A DNA stretch of 64,000 nucleotides, from positions 1,116,001-1,180,000 of the forward strand of contig CAVZKX010000001.1 in assembly GCA_963775975.1 (NCBI GenBank), given 5' to 3'. Each line of letters begins with the position of its first letter. The first letter of the stretch is position 1. The DNA comes from JANXQG01 sp963775975 (GTDB taxonomy: Bacteria > Planctomycetota > Planctomycetia > Pirellulales > Thermoguttaceae). The position numbers and the translations under genes were made by a program. Below are positions 1 to 9,054 of the stretch, piece by piece. The notes beneath the pieces were generated by a model that had not been told where the DNA came from, did not search any database, and was given only the letters and a program-made list of their open reading frames with translations.

Positions 1-296
1 AGACTTATTCCAGGGACATCGTCGTGGCAGAAACCGGCTATGACGCCACGGGCGGCACCCAGGACAAGCTCCCGTATCCTCGCACTCCCGCGGGCCAGAA
101 GGCATTTCTCGACGAGTTGATTCGCGTTGTGGCCGCCACGCCGGATGGACGCGGCAAGGGCGTGATCTACTGGCAGCCGGAATGGATCGCGGGCGGGAAA
201 TGGGACGGGCCCTCCTGGTCCGGCCAATGGGAAAATCGCGCCTTGTTCGATAATTCCGGCAACATGCGCCCCGCCTTGGAGGCTTTGCACAAGTAG
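1..296 (+). CDS. GH53 arabinogalactan endo-beta-1,4-galactanase, C-terminal part
   Basis: The frame is open from base 3, so the gene starts outside the window; about 97 C-terminal residues are present. The segment VVAETGY fits the strand that carries the catalytic nucleophile Glu in GH53. GVIYWQPEWI and the closing NRALFDNSGN are typical of the last strand and end of this TIM-barrel family. GH53 enzymes cut beta-1,4-galactan side chains of type I arabinogalactan outside the cell. The GTG at 24 is internal, not a start. The neighbour is a convergent minus-strand glycosidase operon, 45 bases away. The family call is firm from these motifs; substrate is known only from the family. Confidence 0.85.
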   Translation, partial: TYSRDIVVAETGYDATGGTQDKLPYPRTPAGQKAFLDELIRVVAATPDGRGKGVIYWQPEWIAGGKWDGPSWSGQWENRALFDNSGNMRPALEALHK

Positions 297-340
297 CGTG
301 CGATGAGCTAGTTCGACCGGCGGGGTTCTCGAGGCGCCGG

Positions 341-1645
341 CTACTCCGTGACCTTGATCGGCAGATTACCCGTTGCCGCGCCGTCGTGCGCGTTCCGCAC
401 ATAGCAATACAGCCGGTAGACGCCGCGACCGTCCGGCATCCTGAGAGTCACCGCCTGCTGCCCGTTGCGGTGGATGGCCTGGGGAAACGAGCGGGTCGGG
501 TCGGCGCTGGAGTTGTCGACCGTGAGACCCGGTTGATCCAAGCAGAGCTTCCACTCGATCCGCAGCCTATCGCCCTTGGGATCGCTGGCCTTGACCCGCG
601 CGGTGACGGTTGCCCCTCGCCCTACTTGGTCCTCGCTTGTCAGTGATAGTTTCTCTATCACCGGGCAAGGATGCTCCGGCGGTTTGCCGGACCAGAATTC
701 CTGCATCGTGTCGGCGGAAGCCAGACGGCTGTCATCGGGAAGCAACATGCCAAACCAGGTGGGCGTCGCCTCGACCTTCCAACCCCAAATGAACGCGTAG
801 GAACCGAGGCAGAGGTCCGAAGCGCCGAGGACCGACTTCTCGTAGGTCGTGCGATAATACCGGGCCTTTTCCGTGCTGGTTGGCTCCACAGGTATGCCGA
901 AGGCGTTTCGCCCAATCTCCCAAGTGCCGGGCGGGCCGAATTCGGTGATGATAAACGGTTTCTTGCCGCCCGCAGCATGATATCGAGCGGCCAGCGACGG
1001 GCCGCCGCCGTAGGTGTTGATGCCGATCGCGTCGATGCTGGGGCAATATTGGTGGATCTTCTGCACCTTCTTGTCGCCAATCTCCGCGATGACAGTCATC
1101 ACCGGATGCTGGGGGTCGATCTCGTGGACCATCTTGGCAAGGTCCTCGATACTCTTCCAGAGTTGCGGGGTGTTATTGCCGGAGTTCTCCATCTCATTGC
1201 CGAGGCCCCACATCAACAGCGCCGGATGGTCCTTGTAACGCAAGACGGCTTGCCGAACTTGCTCCTTTTGCTTCTGGACGCTGGCGGGCTCGTCATAGTT
1301 GAATCCGTGTTCCTTGTGCCCCAGCCACACGCCGAGAGCGACCCTCAGCCCCAACCGCTGGGCCTCGTCGAGTTCTTTTTGCGTCGTGGGGCCAACACCC
1401 CAGGTGCGGAAGGAGTTTCCGCTGCATTGTGCCAGCAGCGATTTCGAACCTCCGCCTCCGGCGCCGCGAATGTAAAAAGGAGCGCCGTTGACCTGCAACT
1501 GGCTCTTGCCGCCCAATTGCACGATCTTGACCGACGACGCTTGCGGAGGCAGTGCTGATTGCCCTTGGGCGGCACACGTGAGCGATGCCAGCGCGGCGAG
1601 CGCCGCCAGCGCCGATAATCCGAGAGTTCTCTGACGAGCGTTCAC
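341..1645 (-). CDS. secreted GH2-type TIM-barrel glycoside hydrolase
   Basis: 434 residues. Residues 1-29 form an export signal (Ala/Leu-rich, AAQGQ near the cleavage site). Residues about 45-300 resemble the catalytic barrel of GH2 and related clan GH-A enzymes: LQVNGAPFYIRGAGG at the start, MWGLGNEME with the probable acid/base Glu151 after Asn150, and FIITEFGPPG with the probable nucleophile Glu235. Residues about 330-434 look like a beta-sandwich domain. The N-terminal jelly-roll domains of classical GH2 are absent, so this is a barrel-only version; beta-galactosidase, beta-glucuronidase or transglycosylase activity cannot be told apart. It is the last gene of the minus-strand operon, 54 bases after the oxidoreductase gene. 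Confidence 0.75.
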   Translation of the reverse strand: MNARQRTLGLSALAALAALASLTCAAQGQSALPPQASSVKIVQLGGKSQLQVNGAPFYIRGAGGGGSKSLLAQCSGNSFRTWGVGPTTQKELDEAQRLGLRVALGVWLGHKEHGFNYDEPASVQKQKEQVRQAVLRYKDHPALLMWGLGNEMENSGNNTPQLWKSIEDLAKMVHEIDPQHPVMTVIAEIGDKKVQKIHQYCPSIDAIGINTYGGGPSLAARYHAAGGKKPFIITEFGPPGTWEIGRNAFGIPVEPTSTEKARYYRTTYEKSVLGASDLCLGSYAFIWGWKVEATPTWFGMLLPDDSRLASADTMQEFWSGKPPEHPCPVIEKLSLTSEDQVGRGATVTARVKASDPKGDRLRIEWKLCLDQPGLTVDNSSADPTRSFPQAIHRNGQQAVTLRMPDGRGVYRLYCYVRNAHDGAATGNLPIKVTE

Positions 1646-1699
1646 GTTTAGCCTTCCTCAAGAGCGTGACTTATTCTATCCCATCGGGTTCGGCCTTTT

Positions 1700-3055
1700 C
1701 TACAGGCTCCAACCTTGGCGATACGGAGGCGAGTCAACGAGGACGTTGGCCTCGGGAGAGTTGGTGAAGCGGGCCTGCTCGGCATTCCATTCCAGTTTCG
1801 TCCCCAGCATTTTGATGGCGATGACACCTAGCAAGGCGATTTCGGTCAATGGACCGCCGTAGGAGAAGTCGGCGCCGGCCTTTTGTCCTTCTCGAATGGC
1901 GCGTGCCCAGTCCTGCTCGTGCCCGCCGCGGGGAACGCGCGGCAGGGTTGTGGCCGGCCGTTTATAGGCGCGCATGGCGGATTCCGGAATGATCCGCACG
2001 TCGCCGGCGCCGTGCGAGCCGTAGGTAATCACACCTTTGTCGCCGTAGACGACCGCGCCCGTCTGGATTGGCATGCGACTCGGCTCTAGTTCCTTTGGCC
2101 GCGGAATCGGTTCGTTGCCGCCGTACCAAACCAGCGTGACCGGCCCGCGCTTGCCCTTGGCCGGAAACGTAAACGTGACCTTGTCACCGCGGGGAAAGAC
2201 GTTGGCTTGCGTTTTTGGGTCGTAGTGCTTCGCCTTCGCCACGATCGTGTCCGGCGCGCCAAGATCCAATGCCCAGAACACCGGATCGATGACGTGACAC
2301 GCCCAGTCGCCCAGCGTGCCATCGCCAAAGGGCGTCCAGCCGCGCCACTTGAAGGGATGATACGCCGGATTATACGGACGCTGGGCAACCGGACCGAGCC
2401 ACACGTCCCAATCCAGTTGCGACGGCTGAGGCACGGCCTTTTTGATATCTGCAAGGCTATCCATGCCCGAGTTCACCGCATTAGCGCCGGCATGAATCGT
2501 ATGCACGTTGCCGATCGCGCCGTCCCAGATCCACTCGCAAAACATGCGAATCGTGTTGGAAGAGTGCCCCTGGTTGCCCAACTGCGTGACCACCTTGTGC
2601 TCGGCGGCGGCCTTCATCAGCGCCCGCACCTCGCCGATCGAGTGTGCCAGCGGCTTCTCGCAGTAGACGTGCTTGCCGCGGCGGATGGCCGCCATCGCCA
2701 CCACGGCATGTGTGTGGTCGGGGGTGGCAACAATCACCGCGTCGATCGACTTCTCCATCTGGTCGAACATCTTGCGGAAGTCCTGAAATTGCCGGGCGGC
2801 AGCGTATCGTTTGCGGAAATCAGGAGCCGCCGCCGCGTCGACGTCGCACATGGCCACGATGTTATTGTTCTCCGCAAGGGCATCGCAGTCTTTGCAGCCC
2901 GGCCAGCCCAAACCGACGACCGCAATATTCAGCCGGTCACTGGGCGGAGCTTGGCCGCTGCCGGCGATCGCATGCCGGGGCACGATACTCGCCGTGGCCG
3001 CTGCGGCGGCCCCGGCCTTCAAGAACGCGCGGCGAGTTAAAGGCGTTTTGTGCAT
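1700..3055 (-). CDS. Tat-exported Gfo/Idh/MocA family oxidoreductase
   Basis: 451 residues from the ATG at 3055. A twin-arginine signal (TRRAFLKAG) lies at residues 7-15. The NAD(P)-binding motif IAVVGLGWPG follows at about 44-53 and the family motif CEKPLAHS at about 132-139. The second domain has the planctomycete-type insert DWDVWLGP and the HVIDPVFWALDLG motif. I chose the start at 3055 because GAAGAG lies six bases upstream; ATGs at 3061 and 3079 and a long in-frame extension to 3421 exist, but the extension reads antisense over the DUF1080 gene and is not credible. Exported members often act on 3-keto sugars or sugar derivatives; pairing with DUF1080 (a 3-keto-disaccharide hydrolase fold) supports such a role. 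Confidence 0.88.
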   Translation of the reverse strand: MHKTPLTRRAFLKAGAAAAATASIVPRHAIAGSGQAPPSDRLNIAVVGLGWPGCKDCDALAENNNIVAMCDVDAAAAPDFRKRYAAARQFQDFRKMFDQMEKSIDAVIVATPDHTHAVVAMAAIRRGKHVYCEKPLAHSIGEVRALMKAAAEHKVVTQLGNQGHSSNTIRMFCEWIWDGAIGNVHTIHAGANAVNSGMDSLADIKKAVPQPSQLDWDVWLGPVAQRPYNPAYHPFKWRGWTPFGDGTLGDWACHVIDPVFWALDLGAPDTIVAKAKHYDPKTQANVFPRGDKVTFTFPAKGKRGPVTLVWYGGNEPIPRPKELEPSRMPIQTGAVVYGDKGVITYGSHGAGDVRIIPESAMRAYKRPATTLPRVPRGGHEQDWARAIREGQKAGADFSYGGPLTEIALLGVIAIKMLGTKLEWNAEQARFTNSPEANVLVDSPPYRQGWSL

Positions 3056-3126
3056 AGTCATCTCTTCATGAAAGTTCATTTCTGGGCGGCGTGTAGGAAA
3101 CCTGGGGCCACGCATCGCGCGGGTCG

Positions 3127-3864
3127 TCATAGCCGCCTCACCCACACGCTGCGATATCGCACTGGGTTGCCGTGGTCCTGGAGGTAGAGCGGGCCCTTGT
3201 CGGCCTTGCCGTTCAGCGGCGCGGAACGCGTCGGCTGACCATCCACGGGAACATGGTCCTGAATGAGCACGCCATTCTGGAGCACGGTGAACGATCCCGG
3301 CTGGACCTTGCCATTCGGGAGGCGCTTGGGGGCGTGGAAAATAATGTCGTACGTTTGCCATTCGCCCGGCTTGCGGCAGACGTTGACCAACGGCGCGTTG
3401 TGCTCGTAGAAGGCCCCGCATTGCCCGTTGGGGTAAGTCGGGTTGTTGTAGCTGTCGAGGACTTGGATCTCGTAGCGGCCCATGAGGTAGACGCCGCTAT
3501 TGCCGCGACCCTGGCCGCTGCCTTTTACGGCCGACGGTGAAGCCCACTCGACGTGGACTTGGCAGTCGCCGAATTCTTCTTTCGACAGCAGTCCGCCGAA
3601 CGGCGTGGTTTCCATGACACCGTCCGCCAGCTTCCATTTCGGCTCCGCGCTGTGCTCGCCGCGAAACTTCGACAAGTCCTTTCCGTCGAACAGAACGATA
3701 GCGTCCGACGGTGGCCCGCCCGGCGGACCCGGATCGATTACCGGCGGCGCCTGATCCTGCTTGGCGCGATCCGCGGCAGAGGCCGCGAAGGCCAGGCCTG
3801 CCAGAAGTAAACAGGCGAGGCTCGCGCTTGCGAACCACATCTTTGAACGAACGTGTATTTTCAT
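3127..3864 (-). CDS. secreted DUF1080 (3-keto-disaccharide hydrolase domain) protein
   Basis: 245 residues with a cleavable signal at 1-30. The concanavalin-like DUF1080 domain fills the rest: IVLFDGKDLSKFRG near residue 55, GNSGVYLMGRYEIQVLD near 125 and EWQTYDIIFHAPK near 165, all hallmark stretches of the family. DUF1080 proteins cleave or eliminate across 3-keto glycosidic bonds, or act as binding modules, outside the cytoplasm. The gene sits between the LamG gene (30 bases upstream) and the oxidoreductase gene (71 bases downstream), the usual company of this domain in planctomycetes. The family is certain; the exact substrate is not visible. Confidence 0.9.
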   Translation of the reverse strand: MKIHVRSKMWFASASLACLLLAGLAFAASAADRAKQDQAPPVIDPGPPGGPPSDAIVLFDGKDLSKFRGEHSAEPKWKLADGVMETTPFGGLLSKEEFGDCQVHVEWASPSAVKGSGQGRGNSGVYLMGRYEIQVLDSYNNPTYPNGQCGAFYEHNAPLVNVCRKPGEWQTYDIIFHAPKRLPNGKVQPGSFTVLQNGVLIQDHVPVDGQPTRSAPLNGKADKGPLYLQDHGNPVRYRSVWVRRL

Positions 3865-3894
3865 GGCATTTTTCCCGTGCTCGTGGATTTGAGG

Positions 3895-4608
3895 CTACTT
3901 CGCCTTCTCGTACTGCTTGGCAATCTCATCGGCCGAGAGCGCTCGGTCGTAAATCTTCACCTCGCCGATAACTCCCGTGAAGCAGCGGTCGGGCTGATCG
4001 CTGTTATTGCCAATGTACAGCGGCCGGTCGTTGGCGTCGAGCGTGTTTGGGCAGTCCTGGTTCGAGGCGACCTTCGCGCCGTCGACGTAGAGGGTCGCTT
4101 GGGAGCCGTCGTAGGTGGCGACGACAAAATACCATTTGTCCGCCTCGGGCGCCGTTTTGCCGGAGAGATCGTATCCGCCGCCGTTGAGCCCAAGGTCGAA
4201 GGAGTGGTTGTCGCGGTTCAAGTGCAGCCGATAAGCGTTATCTCCCTTGGCAAGGATGGCTTCCCAATCCTTGAAGTTCGGCGACGTGTGCTTGACCCAT
4301 GCCTCGATGGTGATTGCGCCGGTCAGATTCAAGGCGTCGGCATTTGGAACTTCGATGTAGCTATCCTTGCCGCTCAGTTCGATCGCCTTCCCCTTCCTGC
4401 CTTCCACCCACTTTGCATTGACCAGCTTGCCGTCGTTCTTGCCGGCGGAATCCTTGGCCGTTTCGCCCGAACCCTCGTCGAACTTCCAGCAGGCCACCGG
4501 CCCTTTTTCCTTATCGGCGGCCGGTTTGGCAGGCTCGTCGGCCGCAGCCGCCCATTGCAAACAAGTCAAGGCGAGCGCCACAAACAACAACCATTTTGAA
4601 CAACGCAT
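3895..4608 (-). CDS. secreted LamG/concanavalin A-like lectin protein
   Basis: 237 residues. The start at 4608 is supported by GGAGG seven bases upstream; a longer in-frame ATG at 4776 has no such support and would remove the signal peptide. Residues 1-23 are a signal sequence. The LamG jelly-roll follows: VACWKFDEGSGETAKDSAG, AITIEAWVKH, LYVDGAKVAS, DRPLYIGNN and the closing IGEVKIYDRALSADEI. Such single-domain proteins bind glycans or support neighbouring hydrolases; no catalytic residues are apparent. It is in the same minus-strand operon as the beta-helix gene (103 bases upstream) and DUF1080. Confidence 0.88.
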   Translation of the reverse strand: MRCSKWLLFVALALTCLQWAAAADEPAKPAADKEKGPVACWKFDEGSGETAKDSAGKNDGKLVNAKWVEGRKGKAIELSGKDSYIEVPNADALNLTGAITIEAWVKHTSPNFKDWEAILAKGDNAYRLHLNRDNHSFDLGLNGGGYDLSGKTAPEADKWYFVVATYDGSQATLYVDGAKVASNQDCPNTLDANDRPLYIGNNSDQPDRCFTGVIGEVKIYDRALSADEIAKQYEKAK

Positions 4609-4711
4609 TGCTAGTCCTCCGGTTAAGTCAGGCTTGCGATAAGTCCTTCTTTCGTTTGCTACAAGCCTGAAGCGCAAGCGAAGAGTAACGTCAAGACAAG
4701 TTCCGCTCTGT

Positions 4712-5479
4712 CTACGGCCGGAACTCGGTGATGGTATGCCGCTCGGCGGGCTTGGCCACACGCTCGCCCAGTTCATTAACGATGTGCGTTATCTCGCTGC
4801 CGGGCTTGCCATCGAGCCAGACGGTCGTCAGGTGGTGGAACTTGACGCCGGGCACTGTCGGGGCCTCTATGGCGGTGTTGGCCTTCACGGCCGCGTCGCG
4901 GAAAAAGCAGTAGATGCCGATGCCCCAGGCCTCATGGCTGGTCACCTTATCGGCCACTTTGTAGGAGGCAAAACCGTTGGTCTTGCCGTCGCCGCTCATC
5001 CACGACGCCTGGTCGGGCACCTCATAAGGCATCTCCGACTGATACATGTACACTCGGCCGCCATTGCCGTTCCAGAGCGTCTGGTATTCCTCGTGGTGCT
5101 CGTTGAAGAGCCCATAGATCGTGACGTTGTTGCCGTTGACGACCAAGCCGTTTTTCGTCGGGTTGGCGGTCCAACCGACGTCTTTGCCATGGTCGGCGCG
5201 CCAGATCCAGATATGATCGACAACGACGTTGTTGCTGTTGATCGTGACGCCGATGTCGTTCCTGGCCGGCCCGGAGCCCGCGGTGCGGACGCACAAGTCA
5301 TAGAGAAATGTTGGATTGGCCGCGTGGTCCGCGGCGCTGCCGCCAGGGCCGACTTCCAAGAGGCAGGGCGAATTAACCGCTCCGGCGTCGAGGATGAACC
5401 CGGCAATCTTTACGCCATCGAACGTCCGCCACCGCGATCGCCGGCTGACCCTTGGTAGGCACGAGCGTCGGCCAGCCAA
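4712..5479 (-). CDS. GH55-like beta-helix protein, C-terminal piece (frameshifted)
   Basis: Continuation of the gene that starts at 6509. True coding sequence in this frame begins near 5420 with DGVKIAGFILDAG and runs to the end ITEFRP. Visible features are right-handed beta-helix rungs: ITINSNNVVVDHIWIWRADH, NGLVVNGNNVTIYGLF, GRVYMYQSEMPYEVP and HEAWGIGIYCF. Removing one base near 5420 joins the two pieces as ADV-DGVKIAG, which is the order expected for the family. The residues before DGVKIAG in this frame are not real protein. Confidence 0.75.
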   Translation of the reverse strand: MAGRRSCLPRVSRRSRWRTFDGVKIAGFILDAGAVNSPCLLEVGPGGSAADHAANPTFLYDLCVRTAGSGPARNDIGVTINSNNVVVDHIWIWRADHGKDVGWTANPTKNGLVVNGNNVTIYGLFNEHHEEYQTLWNGNGGRVYMYQSEMPYEVPDQASWMSGDGKTNGFASYKVADKVTSHEAWGIGIYCFFRDAAVKANTAIEAPTVPGVKFHHLTTVWLDGKPGSEITHIVNELGERVAKPAERHTITEFRP

Positions 5480-6509
5480 GCCCGAAGAGGATCGTATCAG
5501 CCTTGCCGACCTTCAGCGTGTCATCGAGTTTGTAGACGCCCGGCGTGAAAAGGATGTTTTTGCCCTCGGCGAGAGCGGCGTTGAGTTCAGCCGCGCTCGC
5601 CGTGGCCGGCTGCGCGATATAGAACTGATCGAGGGGGATCGACGTGCCCTTGGTGGGACCGTTGGCCCACGTCACCCCGCGGGTGTTGGTCTCCAGCGCC
5701 GGAACAAAGACGCAATACTTGCCAGCGTCATCCATATACAAGTAGGGCTTTTCGCGAATGATGGGCGTTTTGTCGATGATCGTGTAGGGCGGGTCAGGGA
5801 ACGTGGCCGGCGGAGTGTTCTCGCAGCCCACGAAAACCATGTTCCAAACGGCGTTGCTCCAACTGCCCCATTTGCTGTTGCGCGACAGCCACTGTTGCTG
5901 CGAGGCGGGAACGAGTTTGCCGTCCACGATCGAATCCGCAAGGAACCCCCCGCTGGCATATCCGACGTTCCCTTTCGAGCCCCAGTCAAAAAGCTGCAGT
6001 TCGCCCTTCACGTGCAGGCGCCGCAGGGGGGATGCCTGAGAGACGGCGATCCGCGTAATGCCTTTGTTGTTCTTCCACGCCACGTTGGACGACGGAATGA
6101 TGGTCAGATTCTCCAGCGTCCGCCAAAAGTTGTCCAAGGCCTTGCCGTCGGCCCATTTCGCATTGACCGTCAGGGCACCGTCGATTTGCACGTCGTCGGG
6201 GTTCCGTCCCAGGCCGGCCACGTGGGTGTAGAAACCGACGTTGAAGTCGACGTTATACTTGCCCGGCTTGAAGAGCAGTGCATACCGTTCGGAGCCGAAC
6301 TGATTGGATTCCATTTTCTTGAAAATATCGTTCGCCAAGTGCTCCACATCGCTGGCCGGCATGCTCGGATCGAACACGTAGACGTTGGGGCCGAAGATCG
6401 TGGTGTTTGCCGCGGAAACGGGTTCCGCTAGGGCGGCCGCGGGCGCAATGACGCACAGGGTCGCCGCTGCGGCCAAAGCGATAGACGTTGATATAAGTCC
6501 CTTGTTCAT
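5373..6509 (-). CDS. GH55-like secreted beta-helix protein, N-terminal piece (frameshifted)
   Basis: Signal peptide at residues 1-28, then the start of a roughly 590-residue pectate-lyase-3/GH55-like parallel beta-helix: FGPNVYVFDPSMPASDVEHL, YALLFKPGKYNVDFNVGFYT, HVAGLGRNPDDVQIDG, NFWRTLENL and ASQQQWLSRNSKWGSW. Actinobacterial relatives are often mislabelled adenylyl cyclase or coagulation factor 5/8 protein. GH55 enzymes are exo- or endo-beta-1,3-glucanases; activity here is inferred only. The frame is lost near 5420, where one extra base separates it from the C-terminal piece (4712-5419). It heads the five-gene minus-strand carbohydrate operon. Confidence 0.75.
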   Translation of the reverse strand: MNKGLISTSIALAAAATLCVIAPAAALAEPVSAANTTIFGPNVYVFDPSMPASDVEHLANDIFKKMESNQFGSERYALLFKPGKYNVDFNVGFYTHVAGLGRNPDDVQIDGALTVNAKWADGKALDNFWRTLENLTIIPSSNVAWKNNKGITRIAVSQASPLRRLHVKGELQLFDWGSKGNVGYASGGFLADSIVDGKLVPASQQQWLSRNSKWGSWSNAVWNMVFVGCENTPPATFPDPPYTIIDKTPIIREKPYLYMDDAGKYCVFVPALETNTRGVTWANGPTKGTSIPLDQFYIAQPATASAAELNAALAEGKNILFTPGVYKLDDTLKVGKADTILFGLGWPTLVPTKGQPAIAVADVRWRKDCRVHPRRRSG

Positions 6510-6568
6510 GATTTAATTCCTAGCGGGTGATGATTACCTTTACGATGATTACGGTTAACAGAGAGGGT

Positions 6569-6664
6569 CTACTTCTCGTACTTTTTTAGATCGTCCCGCG
6601 TCGCGGCCGGGGCCGGCACAACAAGAATCAGCACGAAGCTTATGGAAATGGCGAGAGTCTTCAT
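6569..6664 (-). CDS. possible small secreted peptide or gene remnant (31 aa)
   Basis: An ATG at 6664 opens a 31-codon frame ending TAG at 6569-6571. The product has a textbook export signal (MKTLAISISFVLILVVPAPA, residues 1-20) and an 11-residue polar tail ATRDDLKKYEK. It lies 59 bases upstream of the beta-helix gene on the same strand. It may be a real leader peptide of the operon or the 5' stump of a deleted exported protein. There is no strong Shine-Dalgarno sequence. Low to moderate confidence. Confidence 0.35.
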   Translation of the reverse strand: MKTLAISISFVLILVVPAPAATRDDLKKYEK

Positions 6665-7073
6665 CGATCTCCGGTGCCGTTACCAGGCGGGGATAGCGTT
6701 CGAAGATCCCAGGTGCGAATCGAACGTATCTGTGTGAAGGATGGCTTAGTTAAATGCGCAACAGCCGCTCGGCGGAGCTTCGCATAGCCGTCGGAGGGAT
6801 AAGGACCGCGAAATCATCGAAAACTACCATTCACCCCTCCTGTGACTAAAAAAACGTCCTCATTTTTACGCAATATGCCATATGATAAGCTAAGGCTTTG
6901 TCGCCTGCGGAGATTCTCAGGCGAGAGCACTTCGGTTCGCTGCGACGCACCGAACGTGCGCCGGCGTGCTCCTGTCCATCTGGGTCCGGAATTGGCAAAG
7001 GCCAAATCGAAGCGTGGCCATAGCCTTGTGCCCTTGGCACGAACGGCCAATATTCTGTCAAGAAGAGCGTACT
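6665..7073. other. divergent intergenic region upstream of the MoxR operon
   Basis: 409 bases without a convincing gene, between the minus-strand carbohydrate operon and the plus-strand MoxR operon; promoters of both should lie here. An inverted repeat CGCCTG (about 6911-6916) and CAGGCG (6927-6932) could form a small hairpin. The A/T-rich stretch at about 6868-6895 (ATATGCCATATGATAAG) is the least GC-rich part and the likeliest promoter area. No confident -35/-10 pair can be assigned. Confidence 0.3.
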
Positions 7074-8123
7074 ATGAGACCTTCCGTTATGACTCACCCG
7101 TCGGAGGCCGATGTCCGCGCCGTGCAGCGTCTGGCCGAAGGACGAAGCCGCATTCTCGCCGAACTACGCAAGAACATCGTCGGCATGGACGAAGTGATCG
7201 ACCAGTTGCTAATCGCGGTTTTCGCCCGCGGGCACTGCCTTCTGGTGGGCGTGCCGGGTTTGGCGAAAACGCTCCTCGTGAGCACGCTGGCCGAAAGCCT
7301 CTCGCTTTCCTTTCGCCGCATTCAGTTTACGCCCGACTTGATGCCGTCGGACATCACCGGCACGGAAATCTTGCAGGACGACCCGGAAACCGGCAAGCGG
7401 CGGTTCATGTTCGCCAAGGGGCCGGTCTTCGCCCACATAATTCTGGCCGACGAAATCAACCGCACGCCGCCAAAAACGCAGGCCGCCTTGCTGGAGGCAA
7501 TGCAGGAGCGAAAGGTCTCCGCGGCGGGCGAGGACTATCACTTGGATGAGCCGTTCTTCGTGCTCGCCACCCAAAACCCCATCGAGCAGGAAGGGACTTA
7601 CCCATTGCCCGAAGCCCAGCTCGACCGATTTCTCTTCAACGTCATGGTCAATTATCCGTCGTACCAGGAGGAAATCGACATCATGCGGCGGGCGGCAGGC
7701 GTGGCGGGCGAGAAGCTGACCGAGGTGCTGGACCGCGACGAAATTCTGGAGATGCAGGCGCTGATCCGTCGCGTGCCGGTGGCGGACCATGTTTATCACT
7801 ACGCGGCGCATCTTGTCCGCGCCACCCGTCCGGAAGAACCCAAGGCCCCCGACTTCACCCGCGAATGGATCTCCTACGGCGCGGGGCCGCGGGCGAGCAT
7901 CTTCCTGGTCCTGGCGGGCAAGTCTCGCGCGATCTTGCAGGGGCGGTACTGGGTTTCCATCGAAGACATTCAGTCCGTCGCCATGCCGATCTTGCGGCAC
8001 CGCATCATCCCCAACTTCGCGGCCCAATCCGAAGGCATCGATTCGGCCAAGATCATCGAGCGGCTGCTGGCGGCGGTGCCGTCGGACGAGCGGATTTACG
8101 ATGCCGTGGCCAAGGCCAAATAA
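7074..8123 (+). CDS. MoxR-family AAA+ ATPase
   Basis: 349 residues from the ATG at 7074, with AGAAGAG seven bases upstream; longer in-frame extension is dismissed. Walker A is GVPGLAKT (near residue 56), Walker B is HIILADEINR (near 121), followed by the MoxR signature TPPKTQAALLEAMQE, sensor FVLATQNPIEQEGTYPLPEAQLDRF and the C-terminal lid. MoxR ATPases work as chaperones or insertases for VWA-domain proteins at the membrane, and the next genes encode exactly such partners. First gene of a seven-gene plus-strand operon. Confidence 0.95.
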   Translation: MRPSVMTHPSEADVRAVQRLAEGRSRILAELRKNIVGMDEVIDQLLIAVFARGHCLLVGVPGLAKTLLVSTLAESLSLSFRRIQFTPDLMPSDITGTEILQDDPETGKRRFMFAKGPVFAHIILADEINRTPPKTQAALLEAMQERKVSAAGEDYHLDEPFFVLATQNPIEQEGTYPLPEAQLDRFLFNVMVNYPSYQEEIDIMRRAAGVAGEKLTEVLDRDEILEMQALIRRVPVADHVYHYAAHLVRATRPEEPKAPDFTREWISYGAGPRASIFLVLAGKSRAILQGRYWVSIEDIQSVAMPILRHRIIPNFAAQSEGIDSAKIIERLLAAVPSDERIYDAVAKAK

Positions 8124-8138
8124 AGCGGAACCCACTTT

Positions 8139-9050
8139 GTGTCTCGAAACGCCCCGCAAACGCTGCGCTACCTCACTCCCGCGGTTCTCGAGAAAATCGG
8201 GAACCTGGAACTGGCGGTGCGCCACGTCGTCGAGGGCCTGCGTGTCGGCAACCACAAGAGCCCCCTCCGCGGCTTCAGCACCGAGTTCGTGCAGCACCGC
8301 GGCTACGTGCCGGGCGACAGCCTGCGCCATCTTGACTGGCGGGTTTACGGGCGGACCGAGCGCTACTACCTGAAGCTCTACGAGGCGGAGACGAATTTCG
8401 ACGCAAATTTGCTCGTCGATGCCAGCGCCTCAATGCGGTACGGCTCCAACGGCAGCAGCAAGCTCGAGTACGCCAAGTACTTGGCGGCCAGCCTCGCCTA
8501 TTTAATCGTCCGCCAGCGCGATTCGGTGGGGCTGGGCGTCTTCGACTCCGAGCTGCGCAGCTACATCCGACCGAAATGCTCGATCAGCGTCATTCGCGAT
8601 ATCGCCCGCGAGTTGGAGCAGGCTCGCCCACAGCAGCGGACCGACATTGCGGGCATCCTGCATGAGATGGCGGTGCGGCTGCCGCGTCGCGGCATGGTGA
8701 TGATTTTCTCCGACCTGCTAGATGCGGGCGACGATTTTATCAAGGGCCTGGACCACCTGCGCTTCCGCGGCCACAACGTGGCGGTCTTTCAGATCCTTGA
8801 CCCCGACGAGCTGCACTTCCCTTTCCACGGCACGTGCCGTTTCCACGGCCTGGAAGATTCCAGCGACGTGGTCACCCAGCCCGACCGCATTCGCGCCGCG
8901 TACCTTGACGAGCTGCAGAAGTTGTTACTGAAGATTCGCCGCGCGTGTCAGCGGCGGCAGTCGGATTACGTGCTCGCCGACACCTCGTGGGACCTGGCCG
9001 AGGTGCTCATGGCTTACCTGCTCGACACGCAGCGGAGGGCGATGCGATGA
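8139..9050 (+). CDS. DUF58 (von Willebrand-like) domain protein
   Basis: 303 residues starting at a GTG, 15 bases after moxR. The DUF58 hallmark region is clear: HKSPLRGFSTEFVQHRGYVP, then DSLRHLDWRVYGRTERYYLK at about 62-81, followed by a VWA-like fold with a MIDAS-like DASASM (residues 101-106) and MVMIFSDLLDAG (residues 187-198). DUF58 proteins pair with MoxR ATPases in nearly all bacteria that have them. The protein is cytoplasmic in appearance, with no membrane segments. The GTG start is supported by the conserved N-terminal residues that follow. Confidence 0.93.
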   Translation: MSRNAPQTLRYLTPAVLEKIGNLELAVRHVVEGLRVGNHKSPLRGFSTEFVQHRGYVPGDSLRHLDWRVYGRTERYYLKLYEAETNFDANLLVDASASMRYGSNGSSKLEYAKYLAASLAYLIVRQRDSVGLGVFDSELRSYIRPKCSISVIRDIARELEQARPQQRTDIAGILHEMAVRLPRRGMVMIFSDLLDAGDDFIKGLDHLRFRGHNVAVFQILDPDELHFPFHGTCRFHGLEDSSDVVTQPDRIRAAYLDELQKLLLKIRRACQRRQSDYVLADTSWDLAEVLMAYLLDTQRRAMR

Positions 9051-9054
9051 GAAG

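Noticed and set aside
671..1558. 295-codon plus-strand frame
   Set aside because: Antisense to the GH2-type gene; no start signals or motifs.
3056..3421. N-terminal extension of the Gfo/Idh/MocA protein by about 120 residues
   Set aside because: It lies antisense to the DUF1080 gene and would bury the Tat signal.
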